A stretch of 64,000 nt of DNA, from the NCBI GenBank assembly GCA_023374025.1, contig SIJG01000097.1, positions 62,196-126,195 on the forward strand, read 5' to 3'. How positions within the stretch are numbered: position 1 is the first letter of the stretch; each line of letters starts with the position of its first letter. This DNA is from Heterodera schachtii. Its lineage: Eukaryota; Nematoda; Chromadorea; Rhabditida; Heteroderidae. The position numbers and the translations under genes are program-made. Shown here one piece after another: positions 11,994-22,890 of the stretch. Below the pieces are notes generated by a model. That model saw only the letters and a program-made list of their open reading frames with translations. It searched no databases and was not told the origin of the DNA.

Positions 11994-13424
11994 CAATTAA
12001 AGAAAATTGAAAACCAAAAATTAATTATTAATTAGTTTTTTGGACTATGCACAGAGAAATAATTAATTTAAAAATAAATTACCTATTTTATTAAATTTAA
12101 TAGAGAAAAGAAAGTAAATACAAATAAAATCATATATTAATTTAAGCTTTCAAAAAGGTACTCACGTAAAAAAAAATTATTAAATTTTAAAAATGCCTTT
12201 TTACTAATAAGAAATGAAGCGGGAATATAAATAAAATAATGTTTCTGAAAATTTTTTTAAATATAATTTCTTAGAAAACTTTTAAAAAGTTATTTTAATT
12301 AAATTATATTAAAAATGAGGAAATTTAATTAGATCCTAACCATAACTAAATAGAGTTTATTAATAAAAAAAATACAGTTTATAAAATTGAGTAAAACATT
12401 CAATTTTTTTGCATTTTGTCGAAAGTTTAGAATTGTTTTATTTAATTTTAGTTATAGTTTATTGAATTTTTATTTTTTAAATTTATAGTTTCACATATAA
12501 ATAAAAAAATTACTAAAACAATTTATTTAATTTATTTTTTACTTGTCATCGTGTCGCATTATCTGAAAACTGAAAATGATTAAATCAATTTTTATTTTGC
12601 GATTACATTTTCCATTTTAAATTTACTCTAATATATTTAATTCATTTTCATTTTATAAAATTAATTGCCTTCGAATTCTTCAGGCATTAAAGATGAATTT
12701 CTCCTCTTTATAGTTATTATTTTTTTTAATAATAATATTTGCATTTTCATAAAATGGTTTTTCATTTATATAATTTTTTGTTAAAATTATTTCCTCATTT
12801 AGCAATTATTTCTTTTAAATTTTGCTTCATTAAATTTTAGTAAAGATTGAATTATTAATTTCTTTATTTTTAATAATTATGTAAACAAATAAAATATAAT
12901 AATTTGTGTTATCAATAACAAATTTCAGACGCTTTTTTTTATTTTGCATTTGATTTTGTTTTGGTTTTTGGCGCACCAAATAAAATTTTGCTGGCAAATG
13001 TTTGGACAAATTTCAAAAGAATTTAATATGTTTTTTCAAAAAAAGCTACAAATTAAAAACAGATGATGAAAAAATTCAAACTGTTCAAAAATTTATTACA
13101 ATGAAAAACGAATATAAGCAAAAAAGCAAATATTCATACAATAAATGGAAAGAAAATTATGCCAAAATTTTTAAGAAAATTGGAGTACCATATATGCTCT
13201 TTTTATGCCCCATGAGGGATTATTTTTAAACCTCCTCAGCGACTGGGGGATAATTAGACACTGAAGCACAATTGGAGACTGAGGAATTATTTTTGACGGA
13301 TTTTTAATGACTAGGGCAGCAACTTTTAGTGACGAAAAATTCGAAATTGTTAACTTAAATATTGAAATTTTTAAACGAAAATTTTGTCAAGAAAAAAAAT
13401 TTGAGGATGAATTTTCATCAAAGG
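11994..13424. other. AT-rich sequence with one doubtful open frame
   Basis: The frame 12984-13229 (plus) is lysine-rich (tracts such as FFKKSYKLKTDDEKIQTVQK). It begins after a TAA and has no ATG at its start. No domain is recognised. The composition is what A-rich DNA gives, so it is not called as a gene. A slightly GC-richer patch at 13200-13310 carries no recognisable feature. Confidence 0.35.
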
Positions 13425-13635
13425 TGCAGAATTGTGGTCCCGATCAGGTGTGTGGGAAAACCAAAAAATTAATTTTCGAGAACGAAAACGAAACCAAAAT
13501 ATTTATTTTTCACGAAAACAAAACACGAAACGAAAATTTAAAATTTAAAAACTCGAAAACAAAAATGAAACGAAAATTTTTTCTTGGATGAAAACAAAAC
13601 ATGAAAACGAAAAATAACCGTTTTGTACGAAACGA
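13425..13635. repeat. Word-iterated 'cgaaaac' segment
   Basis: Variants of 'acgaaaac' / 'acgaaacgaaa' recur at least eight times within about 200 bp, spaced irregularly. The segment resembles the word-iterated interiors of the hAT-like elements elsewhere in the window (25638, 45325). No terminal inverted repeat or target duplication was found, so it may be an internal remnant. The short open frame crossing it is a by-product of the repeats. Confidence 0.45.
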
Positions 13636-14390
13636 CACAAAATTTATTGAACTAATTTATCCAAAATTAAGAAATGCGTCTAATCTTTATTTATTTAAAT
13701 TGATTAAATCTATTTTTAAATAATATGAACATGTGTGTTATTTTTGAATTTTAAATAAACTATTTTTTTATAAATAAATAGGTAAATTTCACAAAACTAA
13801 ATTGCAATAAGGCCACCAATCATTTATTTATCTTTAGATATACTTCATTTTATCATCAAATAATTACTATTTTTATGTTCTGTTAAAATTAAAATTGCTA
13901 GTTTTTTAAGTTCGATAATTTTCTGTTTATTCACCGTTTAAAGAATTTTGAAAAAGAGTTTTTTCATTTTTATATTCTCATTTACTTTAATAAACTGTAT
14001 TAGTAATTCTTTTTTTAAGTTGCTTTGGTTTTACATTAATTTCATTTAAGAGTTATAATTCTGAACATCTTTTGGGATTATAATAATTTTCATCTATTAA
14101 AATTTCTTTATTAAGTCCAATTATTTTCCAATTATTTAATTGTAAGAAAATACGTAATAAGTGAAAAACTGAAGATTTTAAAAAATACAATTTTTCAAGT
14201 GGTGAAATTGTAAATTCATTTCGCTCACTAATTTTTTTCGATTTTTTATATTAATTTTCTCGTTTAACTAAAATGTTTGTTGTTTTCTCTATTCAATCCA
14301 ATTATATTTTTTTTATTAATAATTTTTGCTTAACTTTTAATGAGCATTTCAATTATATTACATATTTTAATATAGATTGAATTCATAAAA
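13636..14390. other. AT-rich sequence without recognisable gene
   Basis: T-rich on this strand. No ORF, RNA or repeat could be supported. Confidence 0.5.
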
Positions 14391-14743
14391 ACCGCCAACA
14401 TGGGCGTTTCATAAATGCGCCAAATATACAATTTTTTGAGAAAAAACCGTCATAAATTTTTTTTAAATAAAAACCAAAAAAAATAACTTGATACCATACG
14501 ATAGCTCTTAGTTTGCTCTATTAGTTGGAAAAAAATTCATAAATTTCATTGTATTTTAAAAGTTCTGACGAAAAATGTTTAAAAAAAGACATAACTTTCT
14601 GAAAACTTTCATAATAGAGCAAGCGAAGAGCTATCTTATAATATAAGATTATTTTTTAGGTTGTATTTAAGAAAAGTTATGACGGATTTTTTTCAAAAAT
14701 GTGTAAATTTGGCGGTTATTATGAAACGACCTAGCACGGCGGT
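14391..14743. mobile_element. Foldback MITE, ~353 bp, copy 1
   Basis: Long imperfect inverted repeat. The left arm from 'accgccaacatgggcgtttc' matches the reverse complement of the right end, 'accgccgtgctaggtcgttt'. Pairing continues inward over about 130 bp through 'cgtcataa' and 'gatagctctt...tgctctatta'. Size and design equal the element at 43908-44264, and the inner block (gata-cca-tacgatagc-tct... / tatcattcgatagcc...) is homologous. No coding sequence. Flanking target duplication not identified. Confidence 0.65.
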
Positions 14744-14765
14744 GCCGGTAGGCGCAGTCGGTGGA
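14741..14765 (+). repeat. GC-rich dispersed element GGTGCCG..AGGCGC..CGG
   Basis: 'ggtgccggtaggcgcagtcg' followed by a gaaattttaa tract. Related sequences lie at 27836 ('ggtgccgacaggcgccgccg'), 46083 ('ggtgttgcagaaaggcgcgc') and, more weakly, 35975 and 53341 (inverted). It looks like the edge of a dispersed repeat family of unknown type. Confidence 0.45.
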
Positions 14766-15360
14766 AATTTTAAAATTTGAAATAAATTTGTCGACAGGAA
14801 ACGCCTGAGTATACAAAAGAAAATTCAAAATTTTAATTTTTGTAGAGGGATTGAACGGTGCCGCGTCGTTGCGCGAAAACCGCAAAAATTTTATAATTTA
14901 TTTATTTAAATGTTATTAAGCAAATTAATCAAATAAAATTATTTTATAATTAATGTAAATCCCTAATAAATATAATATAGCATTTAATTCTATCAATTTT
15001 GTCTATGATCGCTTGAAAATGTTTCCATTCGAAGTAAATAAAGTTTATTTATATTCTCTTGCTATATCAATTCAGCAGTAGGATTATCCAAATCTATTTA
15101 ATACTTAACCTAACATAACTTATTATAATATAAATAAAAATGCTAATAATTTAAAATGATGATTCATCAGCAGTAGGATTATAATCAAACATTCAGTCCC
15201 CATTTATTTATGTTAAAAGCCATCGGCTTTATGACACGCCAAAGAATTTTTTCTGAGTAATTTTGCAAGTTTTACCTCTTGGGTCCTCAAAAAAATCTAT
15301 GAATTTTGAACAATCTCAATCATATCCGAAAGAGCAAATTCTGTTTTTGCAAAGAGGTTG

Positions 15361-15475
15361 GTGCATTTCCTAAAAACCGCCACCCATGTTGTTTTTGCTA
15401 AATCCGCCAAATGGGTTTCTAACCAGCGTATTTTCTGAATTCTCCTTGCGTTTCCTAAATCCGCCACCAAAAGAA
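15361..15475 (+). repeat. Repeated 'tttcctaaa..ccgcca' motif
   Basis: 'gcatttcctaaaaaccgcca' at 15361 and 'gcgtttcctaaatccgccac' at 15447 are two nearby copies of a motif. It closely resembles the terminal sequence of the foldback elements ('tttcataaatgcgccaaa' at 14407, 'tttcgtaaaatccgacag' at 43914). This is probably a remnant of a related element inside the larger inverted repeat. Confidence 0.45.
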
Positions 15476-15699
15476 TATAAAATTAAAATATGAATAAAAT
15501 TATATATATTTTTATCATTTGAGCAAATATATTACAGTCGAGATTTCTCTAGTTGTTTGTCAAAAAAATTAATCTATGAATGTTATACATATATTTTATT
15601 ATTTGAGATAAATTTATTTAATAATATTTTTAAAAAATTAATTGTAAAATAATCTTTTTTGATTAATTTGCTTAATAACATTTAAATAAATTAATTATA

Positions 15700-15775
15700 A
15701 AATTTTTGCGGTTTTCGCGCAAACTCCCTTTTTTGCGGTTTTCGCAAAATACTCATTTTTGCGGGTTTCGCGCAA
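15700..15775 (-). repeat. Tandem repeat, three units of 'gcgaaaaccgcaaaaa' type
   Basis: Read on the minus strand, three successive units of the form gcg(cg)aaa-ccgcaaaaa lie between 15775 and 15700, spaced about 25-30 bp. The opposite arm at 14871 has only one unit, so the array expanded or contracted after the inverted repeat formed. Confidence 0.6.
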
Positions 15776-15799
15776 CGACGCGGCACTCTGCTGTTTACT

Positions 15800-15921
15800 A
15801 TAAAAATTCAAAAATACCAAAATATTTTTTAAAAGTGACAAAACCCCAAAAGAAATAAAATATTTTTGCCATTTTATGTCCATATTTTGCGATTTTATAT
15901 CCATATAATTCCCAGTCCCTG
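15800..15921. mobile_element. hAT-like element end (truncated)
   Basis: The terminus at 15921, read on the minus strand, is 'cagggactgggaattatatg'. It runs into iterated 'atatggacataaaa' words, as in the ends of the 25638-26319 element. CAGGG is a common hAT-type terminus. The following 8-mer 'tacattac' could be one half of a target duplication, but no partner end is present upstream, where the ~1 kb inverted repeat intervenes. Confidence 0.45.
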
Positions 15922-15929
15922 TACATTAC

Positions 15930-16564
15930 GCCAAAGAGTAATAAAATGAAATTAGAAAAAAACAAATAAATTAAAAAATAGTGATATAATTTTGTTAATA
16001 AAATTTAAAGTTAAATTATATTATTTTTGATGGCCTTTCCATTTTTACATCTGAATAACTTTTACTTGTTTTAATGAAATTTCTTCTCAATACACTTTCA
16101 ATCTTTAGTTGTTGTTGACACCGTCTACAATTTACTATTTTATATTTTTGGTAACATATTAATTTTGTTTTGATATTCATAACATTTTCCAAAATCGTTA
16201 AAATGATTAAAAACTTTAATTTGAATTTATCTAATTAAGTCTTCCTCATTATCTAATTTTGTCTTTTGAATTGTTATTCTTAATAATAATTTAATAAAAT
16301 TAAAAAATTGTATTTTTTAATAATTCTTGCTCAATGAAGAGCTTATGCACTTAATTTATGGTCTTCCTTTACAAATTTGCCTTGATTATTTGAATTAAAA
16401 ATAAATTTATACTTGTTATAAAATTTATTAAAAATAAGTGGAACATTTATAACAAACAATCAATTATCCACAAAAATCACAAAAAATTAGAAATGATTTA
16501 GAAAAGGGATAATTATTTATTAAGGAATATTTTTATTATTTTTTAAAATTTTTATTCGTTATCT
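15930..16564. other. AT-rich sequence without recognisable gene
   Basis: Nothing supportable beyond AT-rich background. Confidence 0.5.
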
Positions 16565-16765
16565 ATGTTACTTTATTTATCTCATGTTTTCGTACTCAGT
16601 TCGCAAACCCCAGCCAGTTATATGCTCCGTACATTAAAATATATTTTTGTTTACTGTAATAATATTTTATAAATAAAAATGTAATTTTTATTATTATTGA
16701 TTTGGTTACATTTTTTAATTAATTTTTTTTTTTTGCGAGCAGTAAAACATTTGATTCGTGTCCGA
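16565..16765 (+). repeat. Leader-like repeat, copy 1
   Basis: Homologous, in the same orientation, to 49800-49993 (directly upstream of the protease ORF) and to 17800-17965. Shared features in order are a tttatctc-tgttttc-tact block, 'tgct...tacat', 'taaataaaa', 'ttattattattg.tttg.tta', then a T-run ending 'gcgagcagtaaaa'. The final CAG before TAAAA has the look of a 3' splice site behind a polypyrimidine tract, but splicing is an inference. After it comes a short GC-richer open stretch (16750-16815) that could be a coding remnant. It is too short to identify. Confidence 0.5.
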
Positions 16766-16869
16766 TTCGTAATATATGTGAAAGTGCTTCCGTAGCCGCC
16801 ATTTTAAAATGATTTTAATTATTTTTTAAAGATTTTTGAATTAAATTATTATTAATAATTTTCTTAAAT

Positions 16870-16945
16870 ATTTTTTTGTCGAACAAACCACAAGGTGCTA
16901 TGCACTCTAACAGTTGCGTAAAACAAAATAAAATGAAAATCAAAT
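16870..16945 (-). mobile_element. Detached 3' end of the CR1-like LINE
   Basis: 'aaccacaaggtgctatgcac' and the following gttgc-gta-aaacaaaataaaatg tract match the 3' terminal region of the LINE at 36225-36300 ('aaccacaaggtactaaaaag', then a gtggtgcaaact-aaaa tract) in the same orientation. No reverse-transcriptase sequence follows, so this is probably a strongly 5'-truncated insertion of the same family. Confidence 0.55.
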
Positions 16946-17348
16946 AAAACTAATTATTAATGTTGCTATATCTCGGATTTTTTTGAGGTAATTTATTTCC
17001 ATAATATTTTCGGTAAGAACATGAATTAATAAACAATTAAAAAAATTATTTTTTGTTTTTGTAATATATATCCTATTTTGTAATAAAAAGGTTTGCGAAT
17101 AGCCCGTTTAGCAACAACAAAAAAGTTAGATAGTGAATTAATTTATTAAAATTGATTGGATTTTTCTTTTAAACAATTCTTTTATTGAATATGTATTTTT
17201 TTAATTTTAAACAAATTCTTCTTTTATTTATGCGTCTATTTATTTTTATTTTAAAACACCCAAAATTTTCTAATAGAAATTTTTTAAATTAATTGCTTTA
17301 TATCCCATCGCTGCAATAAAAAAAATTTATGAAATTTTCTACAAATCT

Positions 17349-17640
17349 TTGTGCTTCTTAATTATTTTTTATGTATTGGTTAAGCAAATCGTAATTCCCC
17401 GCCCGCCAAAGAAAATATATTGTATGCAAAATTTTGTCCAATTTTTGTTGGGAGAGGAATTAAATGCCAAGACACTTTTATTGGACACATCGACCGACAA
17501 TTGCACAAAAATACAAAAAACATTCCATAAAAATGCAAGTAGTATTAGGGTAAAAATCTTGCCTCCCCCCCCCCTGGGCAGAGAGATTCGCATTCACCAT
17601 AGGAGAGAGGAAAGAATTAGAGAAAACGAGTAAAAAAATA
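17349..17640 (+). other. Unidentified open frame, possibly a decayed coding fragment
   Basis: An open stretch whose middle part (about 17385-17530) is clearly less AT-rich than its surroundings and reads as plausible protein (IVIPRPPKK, LLGEELNAKTLLLDTST). It is preceded by an AG at the end of 'attggttaag', so it could be an internal exon piece. No domain was recognised. A C-run (17566-17575) and the ending composition do not look coding. It lies between two leader-like repeats (16565 and 17800), which may connect it to the same family of mobile DNA as the protease. It may be a chance frame. Confidence 0.25.
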
Positions 17641-17799
17641 TGCGCGCGAAAACAAAGAAAAACGATTAAAATGTAAAGAGAGACCCAAGCCATTAATTTG
17701 GCACCAATCCCGTAACATTTATGGGATAAATGGTTTTCTTTTTCACTGCGCGAGTGTTCAGCCGTTCATTTTGAGGTCTCACACTATAAGAATTGATTG

Positions 17800-17965
17800 A
17801 TTCTCTTACAGAATTTGAAAATTTCAATTCTCTTCTCTACATGCATCTTAATATATTTTTTATAAATATAAATATAATTTTCATTATTATTATTTTTCAT
17901 ATTATTGCTTGTTTACCTTTTATAAATTAATTTTGTTTTTGTTTTTTGTTGAAAGCAGTAAAAAT
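17800..17965 (+). repeat. Leader-like repeat, copy 2
   Basis: Shares the order 'ttctcttctctacatgc', 'ttttttataaata', 'attattatt', 'attgcttgtttaccttttat', long T/G-rich tract and 'gaaagcagtaaaaatc' with copies at 16565 and 49800. The last is closest to copy 3 ('tgattacttaccttttaaat', 'gcgaacagtaaaaaatg'). No gene was recognised after it. Confidence 0.45.
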
Positions 17966-20900
17966 CTTTTGTAAATTTGGATTATGTAATTTTTTTTCTT
18001 TCTTATTGATTTGATTACAATTAAATTTATTTAATTATACTTGTGCTATGCAATTCGTAATCTAATAAGCTATGCTAAATTAGTATATAATCTATTTATT
18101 ATTTATAATTGTTTATTTTAAATTGAAAATTTTTCCCGTCATCTTGTTTTCTTTTTGCATATTTTAATTTTATATTTCATTACATTACTAAAATTTATTA
18201 AATAATTAACGGAAATGAAGGTAAAATTTACGTCCTCTAAACTTAATTTAATTATTTTTTCATATATTCATATATATTTTTTATATTTCGTAAAAAAGAC
18301 AAAATTATTTAATTTATTCTTTATTTTAGTTAATCGAAATAATCTGTTAATTTTATAATATTTTAAAAAATTATTTTTAATAACAAATAGAAGGAAATTA
18401 TTATTTTTTATTAATAAAACATCAATTAATTTTTTCTTTTTATTAAATTATTATTTCAAATCAATGTTTATTTGTTTTGTTAATATTTATGTTGTTTCTT
18501 ATTTCTCTTGGCTAAGTTATTCAGTATTTATTGGTTAATTTTTATTGAAGAAAATAAATTGTAATTAAGTTTGGCTATTAAAAATAATTTCTCATTTTTG
18601 TAACTCTTATCTTTTGTAGTTTAAATTGAATATGTAAGATAATTAATATTTTCTTAATCTCGTCCGATGAACAGATACATTGACGTTAATAATATTTGTT
18701 AATTAATAATTTCATTTAGACTTTTATGTATTTTTTCAGAAAAAAAATTAGTTATTAAACACTTTATATTATGACGCTAAAATGGTCCGAAATATGGCAA
18801 TTAATGTTTTACTTTTCAACTTGGGCTAATTACAAAAAATAATGAATTACGATTGTAATTATATGTTTTTCACAATTTTTTTATTCATTTATTATTTGAT
18901 AAATTTAGTCAATAGAAATTAATTAAAAACCTTATTTATTTGCTTACATGTTTAATTTTGAAGATATTTTTCAAAAAATAGTTCAAAAAACATACTTAAT
19001 TTATAATTTTACAATTCTTTGAAAATTAACTGTATATTATTTTTATAAAGTGATGAATTTTTTTTTTTGTTTTTTTATTCATTTGAATAAAAGTATATCT
19101 CTTGTCGCAGTACCTATTGCAGCACCAGCTACTAATTCAGAATTTATTTTTATTTACTTCTTTTTTAGAAAACTTGTTTTTAATTTAAACTATGTTTATA
19201 ATATTTTTAATTTTTAAATATATTGAATAAATTTAAATTTTGAATAACTAATAAAATAATTAAATTTTTTTTCTTAAAAAGATTATTTAAAATTATTTTA
19301 TGTTTGAAATACGCAAATTTTATAATGTATATATTACACAAAATTATTTTAACCAGCTAGTTATTTACTGTATTAATTAAAATCATTTCACAAATATTTT
19401 TAATAATTATTAATTATCAACTTCCAACTTAATTAAATGATACGATTTTAAATTATTTTGATTATTTAATTTTTTGCATTTTCAAACAATCAAAAAAAAT
19501 CATAAAGAGATACTGAAACTAAATTAATCACCTTTCCTTTTAAATAAATATTTGCATAAATATTTAGTTTAATTGACTAAAATTCTAAATTTCCAAATAA
19601 ATAATAATAATGTAATTTAAAATACTTTTGACGAACAATTTAAAAAGACTGTTTGCACTATTTATTATAATTGCACATTAATTTATCGAAAAAGTCAATT
19701 TTTTCTTGTTTGTTTCATTTCGAATCGATTTGTTTTGGCTTTTTTAACTATAAATATATAAATCTTTTAACTTACTTCTTTTATTATCATAATATTTATA
19801 TTTTAAGCATATGTATTCTTCTAAATATTAAATTGAATTATTATTGTTTTTTTTTGATATAGTTATTATAAATTAAATAAATTTCTTAATAAATGTTAAA
19901 TATATTAATTATATGTGCTATCTTCTTTTGTACGACGTTATTTTATACTGAATTTATTTTAAAATTTAAAAAGTACATTTAATAAATAATTTTAAAAAAT
20001 TCTTGTCTTCGAACATTTTTCTTGATTGAACTGATCAGTAATCATAAATTTCGTTTATAATAAGTGATAGTGTAGATAACAATTATTAGGTTTATTTTAT
20101 TAAATTATTGTTGATTTTTTATTTTACCAAGCTAACATATTTTATAATAATTTCAGTTTTTCATAAAATATTCTTGAATATCCTAAAAATTATTATGTTA
20201 TAGGAAAAGTTTATTTATTATAAAAATCACCGTTTATTGTTATTACTTTTCCAATTGCTACATTGAATTCTTTTAAATAAAACTCTTGGTTTGTTCAGAA
20301 CTTGTAATTGTTGAAGATGAAGGTATATTTGTATTATTTTATTTCATTTATATTTAAATATTGTCTTTTCGTATTTTTAAATTTCAAATCATTCATATTT
20401 CTATAGATATTTAAAATTAATCGTTTTTTTAATTTAATCACTTCAAATATTTATCACTGTTTTTATTTATCACTGTTTTTATCATTACAATGTCTTGTAA
20501 ACGAATCATAATTTTGATTCATTGTTACAGTTTTATAAACACATTCTTAATCCGCTTTCTTAACTCTGTTTGTTTTATTGAATATTAATATTTAATTTCT
20601 GAGGATTACGGGTGTTTATTTTTTTATATAATAGGCATTAGAAGAAATAAAAATATTAAAAAATGAAAATATTTTACTTATAAAGATGACAAAAAAATTT
20701 TGAAAATTACTTTTCTTGAGGAGAAAAAATATTGTTTTTTAACAAATTAATTCGAATTTATTATTTAGGGCTATCGAATGTTATTAAGATTTAAAAATTT
20801 TGTTGCTTTGGTACAAATTTATATTAAAAATTTTGTTTTTGGATGGTTTGAGTAACGTCATAGCACCGTTCAGCTTATAACGAATAATTGATAATTATTA

Positions 20901-22689
20901 ATATATTTTTTATTTTTGTTTTTGATCGTAATTGAAATATAAAAGATCAATGTCATAAAAAACATATTTAATAGATTGAAAATCAAAAATTTTAAGTCTT
21001 CTTAAAACTCTCTCAAAAATAATTTTAACTAACTGGTCAACAAATTCTAAATGTAATAAAAGTTTTAAGAAAAAATAAATTGAAGTAATTTAAAACAAAA
21101 CCTATTAGTAGGTTAGAACGAATAATTTTAAATAAAATTATTTACCAAATATATAAATCTTAGATCAAAATGATTTAAAGCAATCTGTAAATAATAAAAT
21201 AATTAAATTTAAATTAAAATATGTCTCTTCTATATAGTGAAAATTAATATGTTTTCGACTTTCCTTTTATTTTAATTAATATTCTTAATTTTTTTGCAAT
21301 AAGGTAATTAATTAATATTAGCCCTTGGACCCCCATTTTTATATTGAAGACACGTGCCAAAAATATTTTGATTATGAAATAACACTTTAATGAATTTAAG
21401 AAATGAAAATTTAATATGATTGCTTTTAAAGTGATAAAAATTTATTTTCTAAAATAAGTTATGAAAAAACATTTTGTTAAATAAAGTTTTATATATTGTC
21501 TTTAACAATAGAAAAAAAAATTTCTTCGCAAAAAAAAACAAAATTTATTGGAATAATATAATGAAGAAAATATAAATTTTTATTTATTGTCCTAGTTAGT
21601 TATCTACGCGAGTCGTATTTAAAAGTATTGCAGATATAATTGGTTTACAAATTTAAAATGAAAAAGCTTATTACAAATTAAAAGAATAACGGGAAGCATT
21701 TGATGGAAAAAAATGGTAATTTTCTTATGCAATAATATTAAAAATAAAGTAATAATATTGTACTTAAAGCATACGCTAAACATTGGAAAAATAGAGGACT
21801 TAAATAACAAAAAATTTTGTTTTGTGTGTAAATAATTCAATATTTAAATTTAATCCATTAAAAAGAAAATAACGACTTCACTCATAATTTATTAACTAAA
21901 TAAATACTAGAATTAAATTTTTGGTATTTACGTGTGAATTATTTTATATATAATTTAAATTATTAAATTGAAGGATTAAAACAAAGAAGCAATTTATTGA
22001 AATTATAAAAAAAATCATGAAAATTTCAATATTTAAAAAAAAGTGAAAATAATTAATTGCTTGATTAAATAAAACAATAAAATTTAATTGAACAAAAAAA
22101 TTTTAGCTTGCCCCGCACATCCGCACTTTTCATAATTGATATTCAGTTTCTGCGCAAGAAGTGAAAATAAAATAATTTCGTGATTTTGTTGAAGTGTTAA
22201 AACAAATATCAATTAAGCTATTAAGAACTCAATTTTTTATATTATTATGAATAACTATAAATTAAATAAATTTTATTTAAAATTCTTTTCTTAATTAAAG
22301 TATTATTAAAATAGGATTCATAAATATCTAAAAAAATAAATAAACAAAATTAAGCTATGAGAAGCAGAAAATAATAAATATGACAATTGCCCAAGTATTT
22401 ATCAAGCGAAATATAATGTTTTGTAAATGCATATTAAGTTAAAATGATCAAAAAATAATAATTATGTTGCAAGCAATAATTAACAATAAATGATTATTAC
22501 TATTTTAAAAACAAAGAAGGGTTGATGTGAAAATTTGTTTTCGATCATAATAAATTAAATCACTAAAAAAATGATTAATATTAATTTTTAACTTTAAATT
22601 TCTATAATTATTATTGGGATTTACATATAATTTTATAAAGATCAGTTAGGTTTGAAGAAAAATTAATTTTTTTTTAAAGTATTTAATTG
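17966..22689. other. AT-rich sequence; possible exon relics only
   Basis: T-rich on this strand to about 20.6 kb, A-rich after. A stretch at 19090-19145 translates as KSISLVAVPIAAPATNSEF without domain match. One at 20299-20324 is bounded by an AG and a GTATAT. Both are too short to call. A small tandem duplication of 'tatttatcactgttttt' lies at 20449-20482. No other feature supported. Confidence 0.35.
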
Positions 22690-22890
22690 TCAAGAATTAA
22701 ACAAATAAAAAATGCATTTATTGAAACAGTGCGCTGCCGCAACAAGTCCATGGATCATGGGAATATTAAATGAAAATAAATTCAATTAAAACAAATTTAA
22801 TTTATTCAATAAAATATTAATTCAAAAGTTATAAATGAAAATTAATTAATTTTATATTTAATTGTATTATTAAAATAACTAATATAATTT
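22690..22890. repeat. Dispersed AT-rich repeat with variable GC-rich island, copy 1
   Basis: The part from 22767 ('atgaaaataaattcaattaa') through 'aaaattaattaattttat' and 'attgtattattaaaata' is homologous to 43785-43885 in the same orientation. Each copy is preceded by a different ~50 bp GC-richer island, here 'cagtgcgctgccgcaacaag'. No coding or RNA fold was recognised. Confidence 0.5.

Larger units (their letters stand above)
14830..15815. mobile_element. ~1 kb inverted-repeat element
   Basis: The arms are 14857-14954 and 15640-15720 plus the sequence outward to 15788. About 83 bp is nearly identical in opposite orientation (starting 'gcgcgaaaaccgcaaaaatt' and including 'atgttattaagcaaattaat'). 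Outside it, 'gtgccgcgtcgttgcgcgaa' is present in both arms, with weaker similarity continuing to about 14830 and 15815. The right arm has extra tandem units (see 15700-15775). The interior ~680 bp is non-coding. It could be a foldback transposon or two oppositely inserted copies of one element. No target duplication was found. Confidence 0.6.

Noticed and set aside
13002..13229. Lysine-rich 75-residue frame
   Set aside because: No ATG start, no domain and composition expected from A-rich DNA. It could be an exon relic but cannot be supported.
17369..17693. Minus-strand frames at 17.4-17.7 kb
   Set aside because: They are antisense to the somewhat more plausible plus-strand frame, and their glycine run comes from a C-homopolymer.
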